27,405 nt of DNA from Fragilaria crotonensis (GCA_022925895.1 JAKSYS010000754.1:1-27405), one strand, 5' to 3'. Counted from the stretch's first letter, positions 9,788-19,938 are shown. Program-made: numbers and translations. Notes: generated from the letters alone by a model not told the origin.

Positions 9788-10580
9788 GACATACTAGCTC
9801 CAAACGGGTTGCAAGTGTACCTCCGATAAAATTGACAGCTCCAGAATAGAAAACTGGTTCATCTCGTAGAAACCAGTACAACTTTGCACTAGTAGAGCAT
9901 ATACACGAGTCCTCCGAGTATACATCACAATCTTTCAATCACAAAAAACTTCGCGGTGGAATACTCATCATGACAGCAACGACGCAACAATCAACAATCA
10001 TCGCACTCGACCTATCGGTACTTCGGATACTAGGCTTTGCCATCATTCAGGTGATCCTCAGCAGTTGTTTGATTCCTCTATGGTTGGTACTGATATGACA
10101 ATTCCGCAACGGGACAGTGTACGAGAAGTATACGATGATGCCGGTAAGGAGGCTGGTGGGGTCTAACTTGGTTTTAAGAAAGTCAAGAATGCAGACCGCA
10201 TTCTGCATTCCGATACTTTTGATATGAGTGTCCCAGCCCCCCGAAATCATTAAGACTTGCATCCAGGTTGGTTGTCTCAAGACGAATTGCAATCCAGCAG
10301 TTCATAGTTGGGACGATTGGCTGACCCTTGAGAAGTGGAAACGAGAAATCTACAGCGCGACAGCGCATCCCCAACCCAAAGCAGAAACAGATGCAGCAGA
10401 AAGCAGCCCAGAAGCTTTAAGATGCTCAGCATTGTAGAAAGCATGTACCCCAAAGGGCGTGATGCTTCGATATTCCACAGTACTTGCGGCGTTCAAAACA
10501 AGACGAGACAAAGAGCAAGGAAATTGACAAATTGAAGCACGGCAGGGTGTTTCTTCGAGCTTAACCCTGTCAACACCAGA

Positions 10581-11426
10581 TCAATTAATGGCTACCAGGC
10601 TGCCCACGGTGCAGGCTAAGGCGAGATCATCAAGGGTTTTGTGGGTAAACGCCCTGGCAGTATTCTCCGCCCATAAATAAGTGATACCTGATTGGTGCAG
10701 GTTTTCACGCGGCAGCTCTTGACAAAGACACTGCTGTTGTGACTTTGTTTCCATTGTTACATCTGTAATAATGGCAACAGGACTCCCTGAACCTGTCGCA
10801 TGTTGTGAAGCTCCGACTTTGGAAACTGTATGGAGGACTTGTGCGGGTACAAAATGTGTCCACTCTCCGAGTTCGACTTGCAGCAATTGCACAGAAATCG
10901 AGTATTGGTTGTAAAGCGTCGGTTCTTCAATACGTCCAGTAAAGCCCGACACTAGTGGTGACAGGAATGACAGAGATTTCCCCGGAGAGCTAGCCAGACT
11001 TGGGATATCAATTGGTTCTGTGGATGGCAACGTAGAACTTGACGGTGTTTGGCAATGTGCGGCGTTGATGGCTCACACTAGAGCAGATGGAAAGGTAGAC
11101 CTTGAAGGCTTGCTGGTTGACATGACAGTAGGATACGAACAACAGAACGGCATCAGAGAAAGAAAAGACCTTGATGGCTTGCTGGTGCTGGTGGTGGTCC
11201 TCTGATTCTCGACATGATGACGGATGATGAAGAAGACGACTGAGACGACGAACGCGCAGGAGACTAGCAACTCGAGGGGAATATGGAGTACCACCACAAT
11301 GGGAGCGCAACAAACACAGGCGTACACCAGTTGAACCGAAACGCACATCGAATAGCAACAGTAAATGATTAAAACGATTGTTGGCAGCAGGAAAACGCTT
11401 CTGTCGCACTGCTTCTGCCTGTGCAC
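10581..11426 (-). pseudogene. Unrecognised reading frame with hydrophobic N-terminal part and one in-frame TGA
   Basis: Two open segments, 11426-11076 and 11072-10581, lie in the same frame and are separated only by a TGA at 11075-11073. The first part has strongly hydrophobic stretches (VFLLPTIVLIIYCCYSM, LLVSCAFVVSVVFFII) and then an S/T/K-rich region where TSKPSRS occurs twice, 69 bp apart. The second part is soluble and unlike anything I know. The first segment begins at a non-ATG codon, so the true start is unclear. It may be a broken gene, cargo of the inverted-repeat element around it, or chance; an intron spanning the stop is not excluded. Confidence 0.25.
11098..11186. repeat. 20-bp direct repeat, 69 bp apart
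   Basis: GACCTTGAAGGCTTGCTGGT at 11098-11117 recurs with one mismatch at 11167-11186. The 69-bp offset is a multiple of three, so in the minus-strand frame it encodes the same seven residues (TSKPSRS) twice. Confidence 0.7.
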
Positions 11427-11605
11427 TGTACTCCCGAGTACCAGGTAGCACGTACTCCGGAGGCATATGATTCAATATTCAATTGGATATGTCTCCTGTA
11501 GAGATGTACTAATTTTCTACGAGATGACCTTATTTCGGATCATCGGTGCTGTTTTTTTACCGGAGGTACACTTGCAACCCGTTTGGAGGTCGTAAGTAGT
11601 ATGTC

Positions 11606-11848
11606 AATAGCAAAAAATTATTACTCGTATGATAGTCTACTCGTAGGCCTCGACCTCGAATACGCGTAGAAAGTACAGTACTCCAGCCTCCCGCGTACTC
11701 GGTACTTGTACCAGGTACTTGTACTGGTTGTCGTGGGAGTTGGGTGTACGGAGCACGGATACGAGGAAAGGTCTCTCTTCATCTCAACGAAAAAGCATCA
11801 CACTTGTCCACTTCTAAGGCGTGGGTTTCTGTCGGTACCAGTACGACA
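11606..11848. promoter_or_regulatory. 5' flank of THOC7 with GTAC cluster
   Basis: At about 11676-11730 I count seven GTAC palindromes within some 50 bp, in AGTACT, CGTACT, GGTACT and TGTACC words. Two more lie just before the start codon in GGTACCAGTACG (about 11835-11846). This is the likely promoter and 5' UTR of the gene starting at 11849. Confidence 0.5.
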
Positions 11849-12518
11849 ATGACTGACTCTTCAGATGGCTTTTCACCACCGACTTTAGACCAAACCATCC
11901 TCCGACAACGGCTGGTGCAGGGGGGTCGGCGCCGGAAACGCTGTCCGTGGATCACTTTCCAAATGCGCCAACAAATACCGGGAATTCTTAACCATGTACT
12001 TCTCCGGGGAAGGTGCCGATGCGGTCGAGACAGCAAAGCAAGATCTAGGCAGAGATGTCAATTTGTATCAAGTCGACATGAGAAAGGTTGTACTATCACT
12101 AATGGCTATAGAAGAAGACACACGCTCGGTTGAGACCGAAATCGCAGCCACTGACGATCAAATTGAGAGAGTGAAACAAGAGATTGAAGAGTTGCGGAGG
12201 GAACATCCAGAAGCCAAACAGATTCGAAGAAACCTTGAGGAGTACGAGGCTTTGGCCAAAATGGCCGGTACCAGACCCTCTCGGCGCCTGCTGGAGAAGC
12301 GCACCGCTGAGGTCAATGCTGAATTGCTAAAATTGGAAAACTCCATATTGAAGAACAACGAACGCAAATCGTTGCGCGAAAAACAATTCCTATTATTCAT
12401 GCGAGCAATGTTTGATCTTAAGGAATCCGTAGATGAGGACGCCGAAATGATGGAGCGCAATGAAAAAGAAGATGGGGAGGAAGATGAAGGGGAAGTCAAG
12501 CCAATAGATACATTGTAA
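11849..12518 (+). CDS. THOC7: THO complex subunit 7 (THOC7) homologue, with an apparent +1 frameshift in a G run
   Basis: The N-terminal part (MTDSSDG, then LDQTILRQRLVQG) starts at the ATG at 11849. It continues in a different frame after the run of six G at 11920-11925; with one G fewer the frame reads through VGAGNAVRG and LSKCANKYREFL into the long downstream frame. Both sides of the junction match human THOC7 in order: VIRKRLL, GDGAG, then the SFIKW region. Downstream, AKQIRRNLEEYEALAK matches AKRIRKNRQEYDALAK and LREKQFLLFMRAMFDL matches LRRKQFHVLLSTIHEL. The protein would be about 222 residues, close to the human 204. It is a coiled-coil protein with an acidic tail. THO acts in nuclear mRNP assembly and export. 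The break is most simply a sequencing or assembly error. The stop lies 15 bp from the stop of the convergent gene. Confidence 0.85.
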
Positions 12519-12533
12519 AGACAATTCATTCCG

Positions 12534-13351
12534 TCATCTCGATAACTCCCAGGCTTTTTGATGGAAATCTTCTCGAATCTTGCAGGACAACTCTTTGCAG
12601 CTGAGTTCATAAAGTCTCCACAGGGCACCACTTTCTGTGTACCCAGCATCTAGTAATGCAAATGTCGGAAGCCGATCAAGATGTCGGAAGAGCTGACCCA
12701 GCCCAACCTGTCCAGATTGCACAAGCGATATACACTCGGGGTCGTGTAAAGTCACAACCGATTGAGCAGTGCAAAAAACCTGAACGTAGAAATTAGACTT
12801 TCATCTTTCAGGGTCCGCAACGACCAACGACACACTCACGCGAAAGTGCTCCCACGTACCTGGTCAAACACAGTGAGATGAACGGTTCTATGCCAGACCG
12901 CTTGTGTTCTCTGTTCGCAACTATCCACCACTACATGAACAGGAGCATCATAGTAGGAACTGAAGAGACGTTGCAAGTTGCCATTTGCAGTTAAGGCCAT
13001 CCGATCGAACTTAGACTCAATGCCGAACCTCGCAGCCAAAGTCCCTCCATCGCTCGTCACCAGACCCGCCTCTGGTCGGTTGCAGCTTTCTTGCAGTATA
13101 GAACTTCCATCACTCATGATATCGCCTAATGTCCCTGCACCTTCAAAGTATTTCTTTCCTGTTGCTTCCATTTCCTGCGATTGCCCATTTTTCGGCAGGC
13201 GATCTATGAAAACACCTTCTTCGCCTTCGCCGAGGTACGCCGACAACCGATTGCATTTTCTCACCTTCGCCGTTGAACCTAGTGATGTCGTAAAAATAAT
13301 GGGTTGTCCGAAGATTAATAGGATCAGCACTTGATTCGCTAATGGCCTCAT
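12534..13351 (-). CDS. Chorismate-lyase-like (UbiC/DUF98-type) protein, two exons
   Basis: Proposed exons are 13351-12860 and 12779-12534, joined over an 80-bp intron (CAG|GTACGT ... TTCAG). The splice keeps phase and the product is 245 residues. The N-terminus (MRPLANQVLILLIFGQPIIF) looks like a signal peptide or anchor, which in diatoms may be the first part of a plastid-targeting sequence; an ASAF-type motif is not evident. Residues from about 115 onward resemble chorismate pyruvate-lyase, which makes 4-hydroxybenzoate from chorismate. VWHRTVHLTVF corresponds to YWLREILLC, with an Arg at about 155 in the place of UbiC Arg76. VGLGQLFRHL corresponds to TPLGRYLF. LWRLYELSCKELSCKIREDF corresponds to [20 protein letters not shown], with a Glu at about 234 near the place of catalytic Glu155. 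Activity is not proven. An uncharacterised member of the same fold (UTRA-like) is the main alternative. Confidence 0.62.
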
Positions 13352-13733
13352 CCTCGATGGATCCCAGTGACTCTATAAGGAGACGTCCCCGTTCGGATGG
13401 CATTCCTGCGTGTGTCCAATGCTAAAATTCTGTTGGAATTACACAAGCACACAGAGACACATGGCGAGTGGCGAGTCGGAAGTCGGAAGTCGGAAGTCGG
13501 GAGTCTGTCGGGAATGACGTCACCAATCAGTTGTGGGAAATGGAATGGGTCGCCTGTCGCCTACGGTAGTTGGATAGCACACTATATACCGTGGCACAGT
13601 AGGGCTTTAACGCTTTAACCCAGTGTAAAAAGTATGTCACACGAATCCAAGCTCCAAGCTCCAAGGACTACGGTACCTGGCATACCAGGTACAAGTAGGT
13701 CTACTCGGAGTATGGCTTATTTCACCCTGGGGC
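13352..13733. promoter_or_regulatory. 5' flank of the chorismate-lyase-like gene
   Basis: Contains a 7-mer tandem array (13471-13505), a TATATACC box-like sequence at about 13583, and a small cluster of GTAC and palindromic words (CGGTACC, CCAGGTACAAG) at about 13671-13697. No gene is apparent. Confidence 0.4.
13471..13505. repeat. AAGTCGG tandem repeat
   Basis: About five 7-bp units: GAGTCGG, then AAGTCGG three times, then GAGTCTG. Related to the GAGTCGG array at 3462-3500. Confidence 0.75.
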
Positions 13734-13777
13734 TACATATCGTAGGCATACGTAGACTCAGTATTCTAAAAACTTAG
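13734..13777 (+). repeat. Left terminal inverted repeat (candidate)
   Basis: Starts TACATATCGTAGGCATACG and ends AAAAACTTAG. It pairs with 17200-17241 on the opposite strand, with mismatches and small gaps. Confidence 0.45.
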
Positions 13778-13845
13778 TTGAAGCAAACATTGCTTGTCGG
13801 CAGCTGGCCCATCAGCTGCTAGGATACGTTTTCATAGTTTCAGAA

Positions 13846-16800
13846 TCACTCCATTATCACATTGTTCCCAAGTATTGCTGATGAGACAAAGCTCCTGACA
13901 AAGCCTGCATCGAAGTCGACTGCAGCTCGGTGAGTTTTGAATTCCTTCGTAATACGTTCAATTAGAGGCAAGGAGAGTGCTGGTGTGTCATCCTCACAAT
14001 TGTGCATCTTGTGCTGATGGAGTGCATAATATGCACATATGTACAATCGAGCACGTCGTGAGAGCTTTCGAACAGTTGCTGTTGTCAGGACTTCTCTACT
14101 TGTGCAATCGTTCACTAACGCCTTGAAACCCGTCTTTCCCCTTTTAGATTCCAACGGTTTGCGACGATAAACACATTTAGCCACTCCCCAACTATACTCA
14201 ATTCCTTCGCCAGCCATTTCCGCGTGAAACTTTGGAGTGATGATAACCGAAACACCAAGTTCCTTTCCAACGTGTTGAAGTGCGGTCATCTCCTCGGCAA
14301 AGTCGAGGCAAGAAGCCATGAGATACTTCAAGCTCCAACGCTCTGCATCCTCTAAAACTTCGCCGTCGCTGTCCTTTGCTACATCAATTGTATATCTTTC
14401 AAGTTGACCTTCATCAATCCATCCTCGCTCCCATAGGACTTGCAGCAGACCTTTCGGCTGACCCGCCCAACCTTTTCTCTCTCGTGTCCTCTCAACCCTC
14501 GTTTCTAAATTCTTATCCCTCGCAATTTGTTGTAATTCTGCAAGTCGATACTGGCGACGGTCGTTCAAAACATCGAGGGGCCCAAGTTCGGCTTTAGCTC
14601 AGCAATGGTCTTGTTTCTCATTCGAGGGTTTCCTGGTGCAGGAGGTAGTATACGGTCGTTTCGAGTGAGCTCCCTTTCTTGTGGCGTCATCCAAAATGGT
14701 CCATCATCGTCCAAGGTGAACACAAACGACTGCGTGTCGCCAACTTCTAAGGTACGTGCATTGAATCCGAGGTATCCGTCATGCTCCTTGATTTTTGATT
14801 CACGCATCATCGGCTGTGCTCCTCCGTAGCCTCGGTTCATGCTATAAGCATCCAAACCACCCATCAGCTTCTTCGCATGTCCCTGTGACGAATGGTCAAA
14901 TAGAAACACAAAGTCGAACTGCGGGTATAGTACCTTGATGCAATCCACGCAGTCTTCAAATTGAATGCTCATGTGATTGTAAGTCCAATAACCTTCGTTG
15001 TTTGTTCCTAACTCAAAACTCACGACAAATGGTGATTCTTCCAGATTCTTTTTTGCAACTTGACCGTGGATTGCCATCGCAGCATCCATGTCAGCATAGT
15101 TTGTCCCCCGACGTGTCTCGTTTATCTCGTCCATCTGCATTCGACTGATATGCACTCCAAATCCTGTTTCTCTTGATTGAAGTGCTGAAAGCATTAGACT
15201 CAAGCCGTCAGTCTTTGGAAGCAGTGCACGCCGACCATCTGGGCTCACCCACTGTCGCGTTTTCAAAAGGAACTGGTTAAAAACACTCTCGTCTTGTCCA
15301 AAATCATCAGTGGTTTTGTACCTGGTTGTTTGCGAACACTCAGGTTACCTCCGAACGCTCCGAAGCCCATTTCGTTCGCAACCGAATGGAAGAAATTCAT
15401 AATCATCAACGTGAAATTCAACCATTTCGTCTCCCGTATTTGGATCCTGGTAAGCGTATCCTTGACTTGCCAAGTCGTTTGCGATTCGTTTCTCTAACTT
15501 CCACTCCTCGACAGTTCGCTTCGTCACTTGGATCCATCTATGCGTACGAGGTTCCAGCTTTGACAAGTAGTTTGTGCAAAAGTCATTGCGATAGAACACC
15601 ACGTCAGGCCGTTCGTGTCCATCAACAAAGAAGGATTTCTTACGGTTGTCGTGACGATATCCAAGACGTCGCAGCCAACGCCAGGTCGTACTAATTGAAA
15701 TAGGATGTTCCATATAACGAGAAAGCAGACAGTCTTTAATTGTTGTTTGGTTTGTCTGCTCATTAGTAGTAATCGTGTCCTCGCCTTCATCATCAGCAAT
15801 ACTGCTTAATTGTTCGTGCTCTTCTTCGTCTTCGTTCTCGTTTGCTTCTTGCGATTGGATGCATTTCGGAATGATCTTTGTGATGAGCTCGTTTCGTGCT
15901 GATTCCACTGTGAGGTCGGCAAGGTTTGTATTGCAGTACCCGGTCCATGGTAATGTTATTTCTTCATGAAAGTACTCAAGAAGGTCAGGCAGTGGTCGCT
16001 GTTGTTTATGGATCTTTGGATCGGGCAGTGGAAAATGCTCTCGATTCGCTCGTAGCATGATATTCCAACCTGTTACCGTGCGTTCGTTGGTAGCTGCCGC
16101 TTCAATACCCATCCTACTGCTATCATATATAGCTTGGGTACAGCAATCTTCTACCCACCGGGCGGAGTTCATCTCCTCCAACGCGATCGTATAGGCTAAA
16201 CACAATATAGAACATCTTTGTCGAGTTATAAATACATCGTAGGCAGAACAAAGGTTGTCGACATCATGTCGTTCAATGAGATCTCTCCAGCCATCAGGAC
16301 TCTTGTTGACTTGCTGAAGCCTTTCTATTCTATCCTGGAGAACTTCAACAACGCTTCGGTGGTCCGTTGAGCTCCCAAGGAACAGCTTTTTGGCCTCTGG
16401 ACTGTCCCAGTAACTCGCAATCATGATCTTGGCAGATGCCGAGCCGGCAGCAGCAGCTTCAGCAAAAGAAGAAGCCTTTGCTTTCTTATTACTCTCAGCT
16501 GCCTGTGCTGCAGCAGCTGCTACCGCTTCAGATCTTCTTTTTGCTTTTGATTGCAATTGAATTTTGTTTGTCAGATCAACCACTTCGGATGCACCACGAG
16601 CAACACTGTATCGATCATTTATTCGTTCATCTTGCAAGAGTGATAAAAAACTCCTCTTTCCTCCATCCGGCGGGCGTTCAACCAATCCTCCTGGTTCTGT
16701 AACAAAATATCCCCAGATGTGTCGTTTGGGATTTCCATACACATCAATGCCTTGCGCCTTGCGTCGAAATTGTCCAGTTTGGTTCGTTTCGGTGAAATCG

Positions 16801-16991
16801 TCCAGTACTGCACCTCCGCACGACGAAATTGCCTTGTTCATCATACCCCTGTTGAATCCAAGGGTCTCTAATGACGGAAACTGCGCCTTGATTGCTCGAA
16901 AAAAAGTCTCGTCCGACAGCCACTTGTCTTGGTACCGCTTTTGTTTGATGACCTGAAGCCAACACTCGTAATATGTTCGCAGTGTCTTCAT
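13846..16991 (-). pseudogene. DDE transposase, IS630/Tc1-mariner-like, split by three frameshifts
   Basis: The protein begins MKTLRTYYECWLQ at the ATG at 16991, just after an in-frame TGA, and would be about 1050 residues. The frame breaks near 15365 (one base extra in a G run), near 15300 (one base missing in a T run) and near 14575 (one base missing in a C run). After these the protein continues sensibly on each side. An N-terminal charged region with an Ala-rich tract is followed by a helix-turn-helix-like ISISTTWRWLRRLGYRH, then FFVDGHERPDVVFYR, FGGNLSVRK, and the catalytic-core candidates: GQDESVFNQF (first Asp), FVFLFDHSSQGHAKK (second Asp) and GEGIEYSWGVAK (Glu). This D-D-E pattern, with Asp-x-Ser...His and Glu-x-x-Trp-Gly, is typical of IS630/Tc1-mariner relatives, and similar proteins exist in fungi and diatoms. 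It is either a recent element with assembly errors at homopolymers or an early pseudogene. Confidence 0.75.
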
Positions 16992-17199
16992 TTTGCCTCA
17001 ACTCCCCTCCCTCACAAGCTAAAGATTGTTGTGAACAGTATTGTTCAGCGAGACGCAACAAAAGCTCGGGCAGTTTCGAAATGGAAGTTAGTGCAATTGT
17101 CGTCGCACCATCATGGTCTGCGAATCTCTTTTTTGTGTGCAGTCGACCGTGCTATGTTGGCATGCGAGTCAGCCATCCTTGTAGGTATCACTGCGACCT

Positions 17200-17241
17200 C
17201 CAAGATTTTGTACGGAGCCTACGTACGTTCAACGATATGTA
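17200..17241 (-). repeat. Right terminal inverted repeat (candidate)
   Basis: Read on the minus strand it starts TACATATCGTTGAACGTACG and contains CAAAATCTTGG. It is the partner of the repeat at 13734-13777. Confidence 0.45.
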
Positions 17242-18830
17242 AGATTTATGTGAAACAAGCCATACTCGTTAACTTTTTGCCTTTGTACTGTAGTACGAGC
17301 GACTGTGCTGTTCCATTTCGTAGCTGGCGTACGCTTCACTCTATCCTCTATCCCCCAAGTTACGGTAGTTGCATCTGCCTCCATCTGTTCACTGCTGAGT
17401 CATTCTTTTTCGCTCTGACCATTAATTTACTCGCACTGTCAGCACCCCGCTTGTCATCACGGCTTTCAACACACCCATCGCGGCGGACGGCGAGAGACGA
17501 AAGCCGATAAGTGATGACAGGTTTCATCCTTCACCCTCGACCTCCTTCCTTTGCGATGCGTTCAATCAATACTGAGAGTGCCAAATCCCACAGCAATATT
17601 GTTGCAGGTCGTCTGAAATCAAACTCCCGCCTCCACCATCATCACAAGGAAATTTTGCTCGAACTTCCTACGGGTAAAACTGTGTAGACGCATGCATATT
17701 TATTGTTTAGAGCGCATCATTTGAGTCACTGGTAACAGAGAAGACAGTGTTCTGCATGCAGAGCACAGAACACACAACACTAACTATTAGGAATTCAAAA
17801 TGCACTGCTGCTGATGCATGTATTGAATATGCATTGCTAACCAATGAAGTTTCTGGTGGCAAATAACATGGTGTTGAGAATTTGAAGCACACACTTCTTG
17901 CTGGAGGCTTTCAGCACAGGCTATCATCCACAACTTTGCCTGCTCGTAGAGCAATGAACTCTGCTGGATATCGCATGGTTGAGATTTGGCTGCACCATCA
18001 GCGCAGCCCTTACATGTCCCCGGCATGAGACAATATGGTGGCAACATGCTGTACTTAATCTATGGTAGTGCTGATCTGTTGCATGCACACCAGCATACTG
18101 ACATCACTTCTTCAATCTGTTTGTACCATTTGTTCAACACAGCAGCGCTCCTGGCTGCTTTCTAAGCAAGCAAGGTGCTAGTGCTGCTGATGTCTCTGGT
18201 TATCATCATGCATGTCTTGTTCTTTGGTAATGGACTTAGGGAATTGACGATGGACATGAATCATAACCAGCACCAATAGCCATGACTCTTGTCATACAAG
18301 CATTGCATGCTGCATTTTCATGATGAAACATCTACCACCGGCAGTTTTTAGTGAAATTATGCTTGCATGAACTGATACACTTTTGTGTGATCATTGTTTG
18401 CCATTCTCTGATGGGGAGGTGTCATTGCATCATTGTCATATTAAATGTGCATCTTTTCATCCACCACTGATATGAGCATGGCACACCTACTGTTGATCAT
18501 CCAACTGTCAGATTTGTGGATGTGTATTTATTGAAGCTCACAGTATGTCTGTGATACAAGAAGTACAAGCACTGTGTGGTTTGGAACTAGTATCCTTTCA
18601 CAACAAGAATGATGGTATTGTCCAGTGCCTAGTATGCAAGTTCATTGCCCTTGAATGCTTCATTAGTCATTAGCCTTTCAATTTCTGAGTTGAGAAGTTC
18701 CTGATGCTCTTGACATTGTACTAGTCATCAGAATTTATGCTTACATGCTGTATTATTGGATGCTCCGAATGATGGTAAGTGTTAATGTATGATGATCTTG
18801 CTCTTGCTGCAAATTTCTCAAGTCTTACTG
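17242..18830. other. Gene-free region, AT-rich from about 17.7 kb
   Basis: No supported gene. The first part holds a long imperfect hairpin at 17452-17519. From about 17700 to 18830 the sequence is visibly AT-rich with many TGCAT, CATCA and TGATG words and short broken frames. Its position just after the decayed minus-strand transposase suggests it is mostly old transposon sequence, but I cannot show this. Confidence 0.45.
17452..17519. repeat. Imperfect inverted repeat (hairpin)
   Basis: TGTCATCAC-GGCTTTC at 17452-17467 is complementary to GAAAGCC-GATAA-GTGATGACA at 17499-17519, leaving only a short bulge on the right arm. The loop is about 31 bases and GC-rich. It lies about 210 bp outside the right candidate transposon end. 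It could be a small mobile-element remnant, a terminator-like structure or an RNA hairpin. Confidence 0.6.
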
Positions 18831-19938
18831 TCATAAACACCATTCAAGGCTCTCTTGAAGATCAAGAAAACCAGATTTATGAAGGATGAAGTCAATCTGT
18901 ATGTGGCACTCATTAACTTTCCATGTAGCATTGGTACATTTTGTATACATGGGGAGAGGAGCGTTATCGGCAAGTTTGAAGGGTATCTTACGTTCTGCAG
19001 GCTGAACATCGACATTCAAGGGGCGGATGAATGTATCCTAAAACACGCATCGCCTCGTCGGGTTTCTTGCGAACGTTGAATTGCACCATCCCATACTGCA
19101 GTGTAATGGGTTCCAGAGGCAAACGCCGGCATCCACCGAGGATGTCACACATTGTCTTGTCAATTGCCAAAGGACACGCAAGTAACATGTCGTTTGGGTT
19201 CTTGCATAGGGAGTGGTGGGTTTTGAGGTATGATCGCCCGGTGTTCAGATCGCCAATCACGTTGCCGCTGGGAACTGCATATGGATCATGATCTGGATTC
19301 CAGTCGCCATCAAAGATATAGTTGGCATCAACATTATGGTGCCCACAGGAAAGGAGATCAGCAAAAATGGCAGATGCCTGGAATTAGGCAACTTTGTGTA
19401 TGGAAGGTGAAACGTATCCAATATTGGCTTTAACTCATCTCTGTTATGACGCTTCGTCACCCTGGACAAAACAGTCTTTCAAGATGTGATCGCGGAATGA
19501 AAGAAGACATGACCACTGCAAACGTACCTAATTGTCCATTGCATGGCCTCGCTCATATGCTTTCATTGGTGAACCGATCTTGCTAAGCGTTTGAAGTAGA
19601 TCAAGTTCAACCATTTCCTGACGCAAAAAATGTGAGATTGAGACCCTTGTCATCAAGAGAATTGATGTGCTCTTGACTGCTGGTATGATACCAGCATGGA
19701 AGACTCAGGAATATCTTCCTCCTCATGTACTCCTACTACCCTTGCTTATGTTTATTCCTCGGAAATTGAGTAATTCTGAGGATGTTAGGGGTTCTGGATG
19801 AACTTCTCCTTCTCCGGACGGGAGACCTTCTTCGTCATCCATGGCGGGGAAATCATCTTCCTTCTCGGCGGCAGCAACATGAGTAGACACGCCACCTATC
19901 CGGGACGTGAAGGGGAGACTACCATCCCCACTGATCAT
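18831..19938 (-). pseudogene. Remnant of a large DNA-transposon transposase (Plavaka/CMC-like, tentative)
   Basis: Several minus-strand fragments in successive frames read as one decayed protein. In order they are an acidic, low-complexity stretch (19938-19723), QEMVELDLLQTLSKIGSPMK (about 19625), DELKPILDTFHLPYTK in another frame, DANYIFDGDWNPDHDPYAVP, then NVIGDLNTGRSYLKTHHSL, LLACPLAIDKTMCDI, RLPLEPITLQYGMVQFNVRK and ALRVLGYI-type sequence (19260-19025). After a further shift come PAERKIPFKLADNAPLP and IDFILHKSGFLDLQE. The GDLNTGR...IDGT/IDKT...EP..FTLGIF...LGYI layout is one I recall from large transposases common in diatoms and fungi. Multiple stops and shifts make it non-functional. Confidence 0.55.

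Larger units (their letters stand above)
9788..11605. mobile_element. Possible 1.8-kb element bounded by inverted repeats
   Basis: A 28-bp sequence at 9798-9825 is repeated perfectly in inverted orientation at 11561-11588. Similarity extends outward with a short gap to GACATAC (9788-9794) and GTATGTC (11599-11605), and inward to a T-rich stretch followed by GACAGC/ACAGC. Both copies face each other, as terminal inverted repeats would. The interior holds no recognisable transposase; its main open frame is the one at 10581-11426. I see no clear target-site duplication. It could be a non-autonomous DNA transposon, or two insertions of a smaller repeat. Confidence 0.45.
13734..17241 (-). mobile_element. 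Probable Tc1/mariner-like DNA transposon (about 3.5 kb)
   Basis: The transposase frame at 13846-16991 is flanked by two inward-facing, imperfect inverted repeats: 13734-13777 on the left and 17241-17200 (minus) on the right. Both begin TACATATCGT, then share TACGTAG, CTC and an A-rich stretch ending CTT-G. The ends begin with TA, as expected for Tc1/mariner-type insertion into TA dinucleotides. The repeats were aligned by eye and are degenerate, and the flanks are generally rich in TACG words, so some similarity may be chance. Confidence 0.5.

Noticed and set aside
11744-12133. 129-codon plus-strand frame taken as a gene of its own
   Set aside because: Only its portion from 11849 to the G run fits THOC7; beyond it the translation is Arg/Cys-rich noise while the other frame continues the THOC7 match.
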